DNA from: an uncultured Clostridia bacterium
Lineage (GTDB): Bacteria; Bacillota; Clostridia; Christensenellales; Borkfalkiaceae
Length of the DNA: 43,372 nt
Assembly: GCA_937912025.1 (NCBI GenBank)
Contig: CALDOZ010000028.1
Span: 1-43,372 of the forward strand
Direction: 5' to 3'
Part shown: piece after piece, positions 24,467 through 33,490 of the stretch
How the letters are laid out: each line of letters begins with the position of its first letter
Position numbering within the stretch: the stretch's first letter is position 1
Notes under the pieces: model-generated
Database searches by the model: none
The model's input: only the letters and a program-made list of their open reading frames with translations
What the model was told of the DNA's origin: nothing
Made by a program: the position numbers and the translations under genes

Positions 24467-25156
24467 TTATTTTACAATATCTACAACTTCTATAAGGCGT
24501 TTTATTTCATAAGTTATTTTAACGCTTGAATTTGCCTTTTTACCGTTTGGGTTAAACCAACAAGTGTCAATATTAACGTTGTTGCCACCTTTAATATCGC
24601 TACTTAAACTATCGCCCACTATTAAAGTTTGCTCGTTATATTTAACGCCGTACTTGTTAGATAAATTTGCAAAAAACTCAACGTCGGGCTTAGGGTGTCC
24701 ACCGTCTTCTGATATTTGAACGCCGTCAACGTACTTCATAAATTCTTGACCGGAAAGTCTACTGTTTTGAACGTGAACGGTGCCGTTTGTTACGATATAA
24801 ATTTTTCCGCCAAGCGCTTTAATTTCTTTTAAAGTTTGGGTTGCGCCGTCTATGACGTCACGACCTTCGGCTAAAAAATGGCGGTATTCATCGTTAAAAA
24901 TAGACGCGTCAATTTCATTAGCGTTTAAAAGTGACAAATACTCTTTATATCTATTTATAACTATTTCTTCACGAGTAAACTGTTTTTTCTCGTATAAAGT
25001 CCACCATTTGTCGTTAATTTCGCTATACGTTTTGTATAGCGATTCGTTCCAGTCAAGCCCGTATTTTAGGCTAACTTTTTTATGCGCTTGCTTTTCTGAG
25101 CCTGAAAAGTCAAGCAAGGTGTTATCGGCATCAAATAAAATAGTAGTGTAACGCAT
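24467..25156 (-). CDS. HAD-superfamily phosphatase, YjjG/YfnB-like nucleotidase
   Basis: A 229-residue HAD hydrolase. Motif I is FDADNTLLDF (8-17), with the two catalytic aspartates; motif II is the VTNGT stretch near 122-126; motif III/IV has PKPDVEFF and GDSLSSDIKGG. The N-terminal DADNTLLDF and helical cap match YjjG/YfnB nucleotidases, which dephosphorylate non-canonical pyrimidine nucleotides; substrate here is inferred from that similarity. Monocistronic or tail of a short unit, convergent with the DeoR gene. Confidence 0.85.
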   Translation of the reverse strand: MRYTTILFDADNTLLDFSGSEKQAHKKVSLKYGLDWNESLYKTYSEINDKWWTLYEKKQFTREEIVINRYKEYLSLLNANEIDASIFNDEYRHFLAEGRDVIDGATQTLKEIKALGGKIYIVTNGTVHVQNSRLSGQEFMKYVDGVQISEDGGHPKPDVEFFANLSNKYGVKYNEQTLIVGDSLSSDIKGGNNVNIDTCWFNPNGKKANSSVKITYEIKRLIEVVDIVK

Positions 25157-25195
25157 AGTTAAAGTTTAATATAGTTAGCCTTTAAAGTCAATATT

Positions 25196-26437
25196 TTAAT
25201 TAAAATTATAGCATTTTACAGTAAAATTTGCCTCGATATTATTTTTTATGCTATCGCTGTGTTCGGCGTATTTTTTAGGATAATATCTATATAACTTATT
25301 AAGCGTTTCAAAACCGTCGCTTCCGCTTGATTTTATTGCGGTAAAGGTAGAATATAACTTTTCCGTTGCGTATTTTTCAGCGTTTACTTTCATGCTTTCG
25401 TTTAGTTTACCAAGGTTTGAATAGTCTTTTATATTTTGGTTTGCATTGCTATCAACAACTTTTAACCATAGTTCAAGAGTCCCGTTTAAAGTGGGTTTTT
25501 CGCCGTTAAAATTGAGATTTAAACTGTGGCTAACTTGGTTAGCAAAAACGACGTATTCGCCGTTATTTCCAAAGTCGTCGGTTGCGGAAATAGTAAAATA
25601 CGCTTCGCTAACGTCTTTACTAATAAGCGAGAAAAATAAAGACTGCTCTTTATCGAGTTTACCAACGAAATATCCGTCGTGAAATAGTAAAGTGGTAGTA
25701 GCGTCAAACACGCAAGGCTTGTCACCGCCCGAGCCACCGCTACCCGATTTATCACCGCCCGAGCCCGTGCTACCGCCAGAAGAGTCGCTATTAGCAGTAA
25801 GGGTTACGCTTGATGCTTTTACGTCCGTTTTATCTTCCGTTTGAATTTTTTTTACAAGTGGCATATATCCGTAGTTTGACTTAGAATATCCACCTATAGC
25901 GAAGTTTTTAATGGTGGTTGTCATAACGGCGCTGGCGTTATCAAACTCTCTAACGAATATTTTAGACAACGCAAAACTAGAAATGTTATCAAGTGGCGAA
26001 GACGCTAAAAGGATTTCTTTCGCCTTTCCTTCGGTAGCGCACAAAATGGCTGAGTCTTCTATTTTATACGTTCGCAAAAAGAAGTCTATTAAGTTAATAA
26101 CGTTTTCGCTTAGTAAGTCTTCGCCTATTAAAACTAAGTTACAAAAACTAAGGCGTGGATGCCAACCCGTTTCTTCGCTTATTTTTTCAATGGCGGTGTA
26201 TATTGAATTGCTTTTAGCCGATATTACGCTTTCGCTGTTACCTTGAGAAGTGTCGCTTGCTTGAGGAACGGCAATTTGAGCCGTAATTTCATATTCGTCT
26301 TGACTTTTATCTAAGGCTAAAGCAACTATCAAAGCCGTTTTTTCTATATTTATAATATTAAAATCGTTTGTAAAATACAAAAAGAATAATAAAACGAAAA
26401 CTATAGTAATAATTTTTGCGCGCTTAAATACGTTCAT
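25196..26437 (-). CDS. gerC: Ger(x)C-type spore germination protein lacking a lipobox
   Basis: A 413-residue C-subunit of a germinant receptor, lying after gerA and gerB. The family pattern IEKTALIVALALDK (31-44), LSFCNLVLIGEDLL (97-110) and the conserved C-terminal domains are present. Oddities: the usual lipoprotein Cys after the signal helix is absent; the first Cys is residue 99, so the protein is probably held by the uncleaved N-terminal helix (10-22). A Gly/Ser-rich insert occupies about 218-240. The start follows AGGAGG and overlaps the gerB end by 14 nt. Confidence 0.88.
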   Translation of the reverse strand: MNVFKRAKIITIVFVLLFFLYFTNDFNIINIEKTALIVALALDKSQDEYEITAQIAVPQASDTSQGNSESVISAKSNSIYTAIEKISEETGWHPRLSFCNLVLIGEDLLSENVINLIDFFLRTYKIEDSAILCATEGKAKEILLASSPLDNISSFALSKIFVREFDNASAVMTTTIKNFAIGGYSKSNYGYMPLVKKIQTEDKTDVKASSVTLTANSDSSGGSTGSGGDKSGSGGSGGDKPCVFDATTTLLFHDGYFVGKLDKEQSLFFSLISKDVSEAYFTISATDDFGNNGEYVVFANQVSHSLNLNFNGEKPTLNGTLELWLKVVDSNANQNIKDYSNLGKLNESMKVNAEKYATEKLYSTFTAIKSSGSDGFETLNKLYRYYPKKYAEHSDSIKNNIEANFTVKCYNFN

Positions 26438-27515
26438 TTTTCCTCCTAAGCAGTAAGTTTTTAATAAACATAATAATTGGAATAACGTACGTTATTACTA
26501 ATAAAAACCAAATTCCGTAATTTTGCATTATATCAAGATATTGATAAAAACCGTGTTGAGTTAGTAGCGTTATCGTTAGCGATAAGGCGCAGATAATTAG
26601 CGGAGAAAGGTATTTATTTTCTATTGAAAATAAACTTTTTGTTAAACTTGACGCTATAACTAACGGCAATGCAAGTTCGTATACGTTAGCCATTATTATT
26701 AGTAAGGTCGCAAGATAATCAAATCTACCTATATTTGATAGCGTTACCGAGTATTTGCTCATTTTAAGCGGAGCAAAGTATTGGCGTACTGCTATATTTT
26801 CAAATATAGAATAAAAAATCATCAACCCAAGAATATAGACTAAAACTGATAAAAGATAAGAAATTACTATTTTTTTAGTGATTTTTTCGTCCTTACTTAA
26901 ATATTTAGAAAAAAACAACAAGAATAAAGGGTCTCCAAACCACAGTAGTGATTTGAACGAGCCGTTTAAAACTTTTTGAGTTTTTACGGCGAAAAAGGGT
27001 AGTAATTGTTCTGGGTTAGTGGCGCTTATAGATAGAACTAAAACGATAATGACGCCCACAATAAATCCCCAAACCACTATATTTATACTTTTACAAAACG
27101 CCCACAATCCTTTTAAGGCGATATAAAATATTACGACGTAAATGGGTATAAAAGTAAATAACGTTGGCTGAGTTTCGTAAAAGGTCAGTTCTATTGAGTT
27201 TTTTTGTTCTATAATAGGAATAAAAATTTTTGCTATCATAAACAAAATCATTAAAAAGCAAATAGTTTTTCCTAGGAATTTTCCAAAATATTCAATTAAA
27301 ACTTCGTAAAAGTCACGACCTTTTATTGCGTTTAAAATTTTAATTACTATTAAAAGCAAAATAAAGTCTAAAACAAAGCAAATTAACGCCGACAGCCATA
27401 AACTTTCGTTTGAGTAGCCTGCTATCATTGAAGGCAAGGCGTGGACTTTTCCTACAATCGTTATTAAAAATATCATAAAACCGAGTTCAAGCGCGGTTAC
27501 GTTGTTTTTTGTCAT
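26424..27515 (-). CDS. gerB: GerB-type spore germination permease
   Basis: A 363-residue, APC-superfamily integral membrane protein with about ten helices (first near 10-30, last near 335-355). GerB subunits sit in the spore inner membrane and bind germinants such as amino acids or sugars. The N-terminal TALELGFMIFLITIVGKVHALPSM is typical. It starts 2 bp after gerA and overlaps gerC, so the A-B-C operon order is intact. Germinant identity is not predictable. Confidence 0.92.
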   Translation of the reverse strand: MTKNNVTALELGFMIFLITIVGKVHALPSMIAGYSNESLWLSALICFVLDFILLLIVIKILNAIKGRDFYEVLIEYFGKFLGKTICFLMILFMIAKIFIPIIEQKNSIELTFYETQPTLFTFIPIYVVIFYIALKGLWAFCKSINIVVWGFIVGVIIVLVLSISATNPEQLLPFFAVKTQKVLNGSFKSLLWFGDPLFLLFFSKYLSKDEKITKKIVISYLLSVLVYILGLMIFYSIFENIAVRQYFAPLKMSKYSVTLSNIGRFDYLATLLIIMANVYELALPLVIASSLTKSLFSIENKYLSPLIICALSLTITLLTQHGFYQYLDIMQNYGIWFLLVITYVIPIIMFIKNLLLRRKNERI

Positions 27516-27517
27516 AA

Positions 27518-28948
27518 TTATCCTCTTTTTCTCGTTACGTTTCTGCTTTTTAGCACTTTAGGGCGAAGTTTTTGCTCGCTATAAAAACTCATTGTAAACC
27601 CGTCTTGTAAATCTCGTAGTATAAGCGGAGAGTATGGCGCGGTGTAAGGTACGCCAAAACTTGTTATAGACGTTAAATAAGTTATTAGTATAGACGACAA
27701 TAACAATATTCCGTACGCGCCTATAGTGCCGGCAACTATTAAAAACAACACTCTTAAAATTGATAGCGTTTCAATCATATCGGGTATAGTGTATAAACAT
27801 ATTCCCGATAGCGCTACAATCATAATGGTTGGCGTTGATACTATACCAGCGTTTACCGCCGTTTCGCCAAGAACGAGCGCGCCGACAACGGACATTGCAA
27901 TACCAACGTACCGTGGCATTCGTAAACTTGCTTCGTTTAAAAGTTCAAAAATAAGCAAAGTGAAAAACATTTCAACGCTAGGAGATAGCGGAATTCCTTT
28001 TATGCTATTTACAATAGTTAGTAAAAAGTTTAGCGGTATAAATTGCAAGTGAAACAGTTGCGACGCAACGAAAAACGCAGGTAGCAATACGGCAATTATT
28101 ACCGAAGCAAGCCTTAAAAATCTTGATGCAGACGCGCGATAGGAATTATTATAATAGTCTTCGCTATTTTGAAAGTCTTCTAAAATAATAAACGGCGCGG
28201 TTAAGACGATAGGAGAGCCGTCAACGACTATTCCCACCCTTCCTTCAAGAAGTTTAGCGCATAAAATATCGGGTTTTTCAGTAGTTCCTACTTCTTTAAA
28301 TAAAGATGTTTTTCTACTTGAAATACTCTTAATAACGTACGAACTGTCTATAATTCCGTCAACGTTAATTTTGCCTAACTTTTCCGTGATGTTTTTAACA
28401 ATTTCGTCATTTGCAACGCCTTTAAGATATACTAACCCAATAAGAGTTTGCGAGTATTTTCCCACCGTAAATTTTTTATATACAAGGTCGGGAGTTTTAA
28501 GTCTACCGCGAATTAAGGTAAGGTTAGTTTGTATGTTTTCAACAAATCCTTCTCTCGGGCCTTTCATAACAGACGAAGTAGGCGGTTCGCCAATCGCTCT
28601 AAACAGCGCTTTTTTTGTTGCTACGGAAACAAACTCGGTAAAGCCTTCAATTATAATTAAAGCGTCGCCGTTAAGCATTTTTTGAACGCCTTCGTCAAAA
28701 TTATCAACTTTTTTAACTTCGGGCAAGTCTATGTTTAAAATAGCTTCGTCAATATTTGGTAGTTGAGATAAATCTTGAAGGGGACGAATAACTTGTTTTC
28801 CAAGCAATTCTTTATCGCAAACGTTATCAATATAAATAGCCATTGCGTTTATATTGGCTATCTCAAAGGTAAAAGTTATAAAATCATCGGATGGCATTAT
28901 TGAAGTTAACTTTTCAAGGTTGGTTTTAATGTTTTTACTTACTTTCAT
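27518..28948 (-). CDS. gerA: GerA-type spore germination protein
   Basis: A 476-residue A-subunit of the germinant receptor. The soluble N-terminal domain (about 1-275) carries the family hallmarks VDNFDEGVQKMLNGDALIII, GPREGFVENIQTNLTLIRGRLKTPDL and EGRVGIVVDGSPIVLTAPFIILEDFQ, followed by five or so membrane helices (about 290-440) with GIPLSPSVEMF and LGETAVNAGIVS. It probably forms the ion-channel part of the receptor. There is no strong ribosome binding site; the promoter gap holds an upstream terminator at 28983-29015. Confidence 0.95.
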   Translation of the reverse strand: MKVSKNIKTNLEKLTSIMPSDDFITFTFEIANINAMAIYIDNVCDKELLGKQVIRPLQDLSQLPNIDEAILNIDLPEVKKVDNFDEGVQKMLNGDALIIIEGFTEFVSVATKKALFRAIGEPPTSSVMKGPREGFVENIQTNLTLIRGRLKTPDLVYKKFTVGKYSQTLIGLVYLKGVANDEIVKNITEKLGKINVDGIIDSSYVIKSISSRKTSLFKEVGTTEKPDILCAKLLEGRVGIVVDGSPIVLTAPFIILEDFQNSEDYYNNSYRASASRFLRLASVIIAVLLPAFFVASQLFHLQFIPLNFLLTIVNSIKGIPLSPSVEMFFTLLIFELLNEASLRMPRYVGIAMSVVGALVLGETAVNAGIVSTPTIMIVALSGICLYTIPDMIETLSILRVLFLIVAGTIGAYGILLLSSILITYLTSITSFGVPYTAPYSPLILRDLQDGFTMSFYSEQKLRPKVLKSRNVTRKRG

Positions 28949-28982
28949 ATAATTACTATTTATCTTTTTTAAAAAAATATGT

Positions 28983-29015
28983 AAAAACCGCTTTCAGTTT
29001 TATGCTGAAAACGGT
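28983..29015 (-). terminator. Terminator between the small membrane protein and gerA
   Basis: ACCGCTTTCAG (28987-28997) pairs with CTGAAAACGGT (29005-29015) with one mismatch; on the minus strand it is followed by a T-run. Confidence 0.75.
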
Positions 29016-29034
29016 CTTTAGGTATAATTGGCAA

Positions 29035-29574
29035 TTATTTAGTTGTAGTTTGAGTATTTTGTTTTTTTAGTAAGGTGTCGAGAGTTTTTACTACCAAGTT
29101 TGCAAGAGTTATACTTTCGCTTTCAGATACGTTTGAGTTTTCGGCAATAATTTTAGTTATCGTTTTTTGTACGTTAACTCCACTATTTAAAGAATATTCT
29201 TTTACAATTCTGCTTACCGTTCCAGATAATAAAGTTTGGTCTACAAACCCCGTTAAAATATCAGTTACGGCGTTTTTAGAGTTAGAGCTTCTTCTTGAAA
29301 TTTGTTTTATTAACGCGTAAATTAAAGTTGCAACACCACCCGTTTGAATTCCGTTTGTAGCAAACTTAACAAAATCAACTTGCTTTAAAACTAAAAACGA
29401 ATAAGTGGCGTAAATAATTATGCCCAACGTAAAAGGTATAAGTGGTATTAAATTTTTTAAAGACTGAGGTATATATTTTTTAATAATTGAAGTAAAAACG
29501 CTTACTAAAACCGCAAGAATAATCGTTTCAACGTTAAACTTGCTTATCAAAGATATAATTTCGCTTTCGCTCAT
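29035..29574 (-). CDS. Hypothetical membrane protein between spoIIE and gerA
   Basis: Not recognised. A 179-residue protein with two N-terminal membrane helices (about 12-30 and 40-64), then a third weak hydrophobic stretch near 75-90, and a soluble Ser/Thr/Asn-rich helical C-terminus (100-179). No catalytic motif. It lies between spoIIE and the gerABC operon, so a sporulation role is possible by context only. It has its own promoter candidate at 29686-29713 and an unusual 5' untranslated stretch. Confidence 0.7.
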   Translation of the reverse strand: MSESEIISLISKFNVETIILAVLVSVFTSIIKKYIPQSLKNLIPLIPFTLGIIIYATYSFLVLKQVDFVKFATNGIQTGGVATLIYALIKQISRRSSNSKNAVTDILTGFVDQTLLSGTVSRIVKEYSLNSGVNVQKTITKIIAENSNVSESESITLANLVVKTLDTLLKKQNTQTTTK

Positions 29575-29680
29575 TTAAATTTTAGGCGATTAGTTAGTAT
29601 CAGCCGTATTACCAAGTAGGGCGTGTCAGCCCCTTCGTTAACCGCTTTTCACTCTCCTTATAATGTATTTCAAGACGCTA
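29575..29680 (-). promoter_or_regulatory. Structured 5' leader of the small membrane protein
   Basis: About 105 nt of transcript before the start codon, with possible hairpins: ATAATGT/ACATTAT (outer arms at about 29660-29690) and GGGGC/GCCC. No riboswitch class is recognised. Confidence 0.3.
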
Positions 29681-29685
29681 CCGAC

Positions 29686-29713
29686 ATTATATACCCGTTT
29701 TTCAATTATGCAA
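29686..29713 (-). promoter_or_regulatory. Candidate promoter inside the 3' end of spoIIE
   Basis: Minus-strand TTGCAT (29713-29708) and TATAAT (29691-29686), 16-bp spacer, overlapping the last codons of spoIIE. Confidence 0.5.
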
Positions 29714-31988
29714 CCCCTTTATGACAGTTTTTTGAAAAAAATCTTACGGCAAGCACCGTCATATCGTCTTTTTTCTTTCCGCCGTTTAGTTCAACCGCTC
29801 TTTTTAATATACTGTCTGAAATAACTTGTGGGTTATTGCACGGTAAAGTTTTTAAAAAATCTATAAAATCCGTTGACGAGCCGAACGAATCGCTAATTCC
29901 GTCCGTTACCATAACAACGACGTTGCCAAGTTCAAGCCCTGTTTGACAACCCGTCGGTTTTAAATCGTCTAAAATTCCAAGGGGGAGAGAACTTCCTTCA
30001 ATTAGTTTAATTGCGGTAGGGGATAAAATATAACTTTGCGGAGCGCCTATTTTTATAAAATCGGCAGTTAGAGAAAATAAATCTACCGTTAAAATATCCA
30101 TTGCTGAAAAATTATCGTCGGTGTTTAGGGCAAGTATTTTATTTACTATGCTTAGTATTAGCGAACTTTCAAGCCCTGCTTTGTAAAAGGATTCTATTAG
30201 CGAAATTGCCGTTGAAGACGTGTTTTCCGCTTTAATTCCACTACCCATTCCGTCAGATAGCGCTATTAAAAATTTACCTTCGTTAAGTTTTACTAAAGAG
30301 TGTGTGTCCCCGCTTTTTGTAGAGCCGTCTTTAGAGGCGTAGGAAAGACCAAACGCTGCGTCGACGGGCGGAGCAGGTTTTATCGTTACGGCGCATTTGC
30401 TTTCGCTAAGCCCCGTTTTAGATACGACGTTCATCTGTTTTTGTAAAGTTTGTGAAACGGTTTTTATAAAGGTAGAACCGACGAGCGTCGCGCGTGGAAG
30501 AACAAACTCAAATTCGTAATCGTCACCGTTTGAAATTGCCATGATTTCGTTTACGGTAACGCCCCGTTTTTTTAATTCGTCGTACAATTTCTTTTCAATA
30601 TCTTTACTGTAACTTAACGATCTTGACATATCAAGCGCCATACTTTTAAGCATATTAGCAACGCCTTCGGACTGCAATTTTATTAATTCTTTACCAACTG
30701 ATAAATTTTCAAGTTCCTTAATTTTCTCTTTATATTTAGTAATTAAACCGTTCATTTCGAAAATAACGCTGTTAGTATAACCGCAGTTTTCGGTAAAATT
30801 TTTAGTAAGGTCTATTAGAGTTATTCTATTTTTGCTTATGCCTACCGATAGAATTTTTATAAGTTCGGCGCGGTCGGGTAAATTTTTTGCTACACATCTA
30901 CCGTACGAAAGACAATTTTTACATACGTTATGTATAACTTCGTCGCACATTCGCGTTAGTAGTTCGTCGTTTTTTACTGTGCATTCTTTTAGTTTTTCAA
31001 AGGAGTTTTGCATTTCAAAAAACACGTCGCTAACGCCGTACAATTTATTTGATAGCGACGCTCTTATTCTGTTTACCGTATAGCGAGATAAAACCTTATC
31101 GTCAAACGACAAAAGCGCGTCGTTAATTTTTTGTAAAATTTCTTTGGGGAAGAAGATAAATACGGCAACGGGAATAATTGAATAAAAAACGTCGGTGTAT
31201 ATAAAATCGCCGTAAAGTTTAAAAATCATCAAAAATAAAATATCGCCTAAAAGTAGTAAAAATGCCGAGATTATACGGGAATTTTTAATAAATACGCACG
31301 AAATAACGGACAGTAAAGCGTAAGTTGCTATCGGTGATAAACTAAGCGAAAAAGCAGACGGCGCTAACCCTAAAATTATAGCGCATATTACGCTAAAATA
31401 ACTGTTTTTACAAACGTATCCCGTAACTAAAATAGCAAAAATAATAACGGACTTTAACGCTAAAAGTGAAAACGTACGAATAAATCCAAGTTCTAAAAAG
31501 AAAAGGGCTAAGCATAAGCAAACGTATTCGCTACCGTTAATTTTAGAAGATAATTTTTTAACGTAAACTATTTTAGTGAAGTATATAAAAACAAACGCAA
31601 GAACGGTATTTAACGCCGATTCTATTAGCGGTGTAACGTAGTTATTGTCGCTTCTTAAAAAAATAAAGGGTAGGCAAGAGATAATAGAATAAAAAATAAG
31701 TTCGGCGTTAGGTTTTTTGTTTTTAGAGTTATAAACTAAAAACACAAGCGTAATAAAAATTGAAGATATTACCGCTGAAACAATCATTGAAAAATTCAGC
31801 GAAATTGCAAACGAAAGTGTAAAAAGAACTGAGAAAAGTATAGGTTTTTTCTTGTTATAGCATATTGATATAAAAAAGGGTAGACTTAAAAATCCACCGC
31901 TTACGGTAGCGTTGTTTAAAATGACGCAAATAAACGTAAAAGAAATAACGTCTATAACAGTTTTATAAGTAAGTTTATTTTTAGACAT
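29706..31988 (-). CDS. spoIIE: Stage II sporulation protein E (PP2C-type phosphatase)
   Basis: A 760-residue membrane phosphatase that dephosphorylates SpoIIAA to release sigma-F in the forespore and also affects polar septation. The N-terminal third (about 10-280) has roughly ten membrane helices; a regulatory helical region (290-520) follows; the PP2C domain (about 540-755) carries IALSDGMGSGIKAENTSS and VVMVTDGISDSFGSS, the metal-binding acidic motifs. The ATG is preceded by GGGTGA and six T residues; the GGGTGA forms the 3' arm of the hairpin at 31995-32036. Confidence 0.95.
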   Translation of the reverse strand: MSKNKLTYKTVIDVISFTFICVILNNATVSGGFLSLPFFISICYNKKKPILFSVLFTLSFAISLNFSMIVSAVISSIFITLVFLVYNSKNKKPNAELIFYSIISCLPFIFLRSDNNYVTPLIESALNTVLAFVFIYFTKIVYVKKLSSKINGSEYVCLCLALFFLELGFIRTFSLLALKSVIIFAILVTGYVCKNSYFSVICAIILGLAPSAFSLSLSPIATYALLSVISCVFIKNSRIISAFLLLLGDILFLMIFKLYGDFIYTDVFYSIIPVAVFIFFPKEILQKINDALLSFDDKVLSRYTVNRIRASLSNKLYGVSDVFFEMQNSFEKLKECTVKNDELLTRMCDEVIHNVCKNCLSYGRCVAKNLPDRAELIKILSVGISKNRITLIDLTKNFTENCGYTNSVIFEMNGLITKYKEKIKELENLSVGKELIKLQSEGVANMLKSMALDMSRSLSYSKDIEKKLYDELKKRGVTVNEIMAISNGDDYEFEFVLPRATLVGSTFIKTVSQTLQKQMNVVSKTGLSESKCAVTIKPAPPVDAAFGLSYASKDGSTKSGDTHSLVKLNEGKFLIALSDGMGSGIKAENTSSTAISLIESFYKAGLESSLILSIVNKILALNTDDNFSAMDILTVDLFSLTADFIKIGAPQSYILSPTAIKLIEGSSLPLGILDDLKPTGCQTGLELGNVVVMVTDGISDSFGSSTDFIDFLKTLPCNNPQVISDSILKRAVELNGGKKKDDMTVLAVRFFSKNCHKGVA

Positions 31989-32036
31989 AAAAAATCACCC
32001 GTGTTCGTTTTTCTTTTTATAACACGAAACGGGTGA
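31989..32036 (-). terminator. galK terminator whose 3' arm contains the spoIIE Shine-Dalgarno
   Basis: TCACCCGT (31995-32002) pairs with ACGGGTGA (32029-32036), extended across a one-base bulge by TTCGT/ACGAA. On the minus strand six T residues follow and lead directly into the spoIIE ATG, so the GGGTGA ribosome site is inside the stem. Confidence 0.75.
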
Positions 32037-32078
32037 AAATTTATATGAAGTTTTGTCTTATTTTATCGATAAAGGTAA

Positions 32079-33293
32079 TTAACGAATTTTAACCGTGCCA
32101 ACTTTTCTAATATTGGCTTCAAATACGTTTTCGTTGCCGAACACCTTTTTCATATTTTCAACGTAGCTATTAACTTCGCCGTTGCTAACGAATGCCAATA
32201 TCGAGCCGGCAAAACCACCGCCGTGAACTCTAACCGCGCCGTCAGTTATAATTGCGCGTGAGTATTCAATACCTAAAACTACGGGTTGCATAACGTCCCC
32301 CGGAACGCAACAGTTTTGAAGTAAGGCAAGCGAAGATATGCCAGAGCCGTTAACTTGGTCAAGGAAAGTTTTAGTATCGCCCTTTTCAAGCGCTTTTTGA
32401 GCGAGAAGAACTCTTTCGTTTTCTTTATAGAAGTGTATAGCGCGAAGTATTGCTCTACCAGAAAAATGACGTTTTAAATTTTGAACTTGACTAATAAATT
32501 CTTCATACGGAACGTCGCGTAATACTTTTTTGCCAAAATATTCAGCAATGCTTTCCATTTCCTTTCTAATAGCGGCGTAATGCTCAGTTAAACTTGCGTG
32601 GTCTCCACCAGTATTAGTTATAACGAGAGTGTAACCTTCAGGCGCGTTAAGTTGAGTAATGATAGGTTTAGTAGGAACGTTAAAGTCAAGTTTTACAAGC
32701 GAGCCTATCGAAATTCCGCTTTGGTCTAATAAACCGCAAGGCTTACCAAAATAAACGTTTTCAGCATATTGAGAAATTATTGCGCGTTCAACTGCGTCAA
32801 GCGCTCCGTCCAAGTAAAGACTATTAAAAATTTCACAAACTAAAACTTCAAACGCCGCCGAGGAAGAAACACCAGCGCCTTTGAAAATGCTACTAGTCGT
32901 GTATGCGGTAAAGCCTTTAATTGTGTATCCACGTTCAATAATGGCTTTTGCAACACCGCGAACTAGCGCGTCCGACGTGCCGTATTCGTTAGTTTTTACG
33001 TTTAAATCTGAAATGTCAACGATAACTGCAGGGTAGCCTTCAGAACATACCTTAACGATGTTATCGTCCGTTTTAGAAACGGCGGCAATAACGTCGCAAC
33101 TAATAGAAGCAACCATTACAAGTCCGTGGTTATGGTCGGTGTGGTTACCTAAAATTTCCGCTCTGCCAGATGAAGAAAATACGTTAGTAGGCGCGTAGCC
33201 TTCGTTTTGTGTAAATACGTTTTCAATTTCGGATATTCTATTTTCGTAAAAAGAAAGGTCAGCATCGTTGCCGTAAAGAAGTTTTAAATCCAT
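32079..33293 (-). CDS. galK: Galactokinase
   Basis: A 404-residue GHMP kinase that phosphorylates galactose at C1, first step of the Leloir pathway. Signature segments: GRAEILGNHTDHN (43-55, galactose binding), the P-loop GAGVSSSAA (139-147), and VHGGGFAGSILA near the C-terminus. AGGAG precedes the ATG. No galT or galE is adjacent in the window, so it stands alone as a single-gene unit with its own promoter at 33336-33364 and terminator at 31995-32036. Confidence 0.94.
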   Translation of the reverse strand: MDLKLLYGNDADLSFYENRISEIENVFTQNEGYAPTNVFSSSGRAEILGNHTDHNHGLVMVASISCDVIAAVSKTDDNIVKVCSEGYPAVIVDISDLNVKTNEYGTSDALVRGVAKAIIERGYTIKGFTAYTTSSIFKGAGVSSSAAFEVLVCEIFNSLYLDGALDAVERAIISQYAENVYFGKPCGLLDQSGISIGSLVKLDFNVPTKPIITQLNAPEGYTLVITNTGGDHASLTEHYAAIRKEMESIAEYFGKKVLRDVPYEEFISQVQNLKRHFSGRAILRAIHFYKENERVLLAQKALEKGDTKTFLDQVNGSGISSLALLQNCCVPGDVMQPVVLGIEYSRAIITDGAVRVHGGGFAGSILAFVSNGEVNSYVENMKKVFGNENVFEANIRKVGTVKIR

Positions 33294-33335
33294 ACAAATC
33301 TCCTAAAGTTTAGCAAGAATAATTTTCGTATAGAC

Positions 33336-33364
33336 AGTATAACACACTAATTTTATTTTGTAAA
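33336..33364 (-). promoter_or_regulatory. Sigma-A promoter of galK
   Basis: Minus-strand TTTACA (33364-33359) and TATACT (33341-33336) with a 17-bp spacer, 42 bp before the start. Confidence 0.7.
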
Positions 33365-33455
33365 CGCAAACGCGCTAAAATAAAAAGCATTATTTTTTTG
33401 AGTTAAAAATTTATATAGAGCATAAATAAATATTTATTTAACCCCTTTAAAATCC

Positions 33456-33484
33456 TTGCCAAACTCATAAAAATATGTTACTAT
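33456..33484 (+). promoter_or_regulatory. Promoter of rpsB-tsf
   Basis: TTGCCA (33456-33461) and TACTAT (33479-33484) with a 17-bp spacer, leaving a leader of about 115 nt. Confidence 0.65.
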
Positions 33485-33490
33485 ATGAAC

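Noticed and set aside
28955..29030. Possible sigma-G promoter (GCATAAA...CATATTT) before gerA
   Set aside because: The spacing is too long and the -35 would fall inside the terminator hairpin; the AT-rich text gives such matches easily.
29580..29640. Stretch whose minus strand (CTGATACTAA and neighbours) resembles the 3' end of 23S rRNA
   Set aside because: The match is only about a dozen bases and the surrounding sequence does not continue into rRNA; chance similarity is likely.
32040..32060. Spo0A-box-like TTTTGTCTTA upstream of spoIIE
   Set aside because: Only 5 of 7 core bases match TGTCGAA, not better than expected in this composition.
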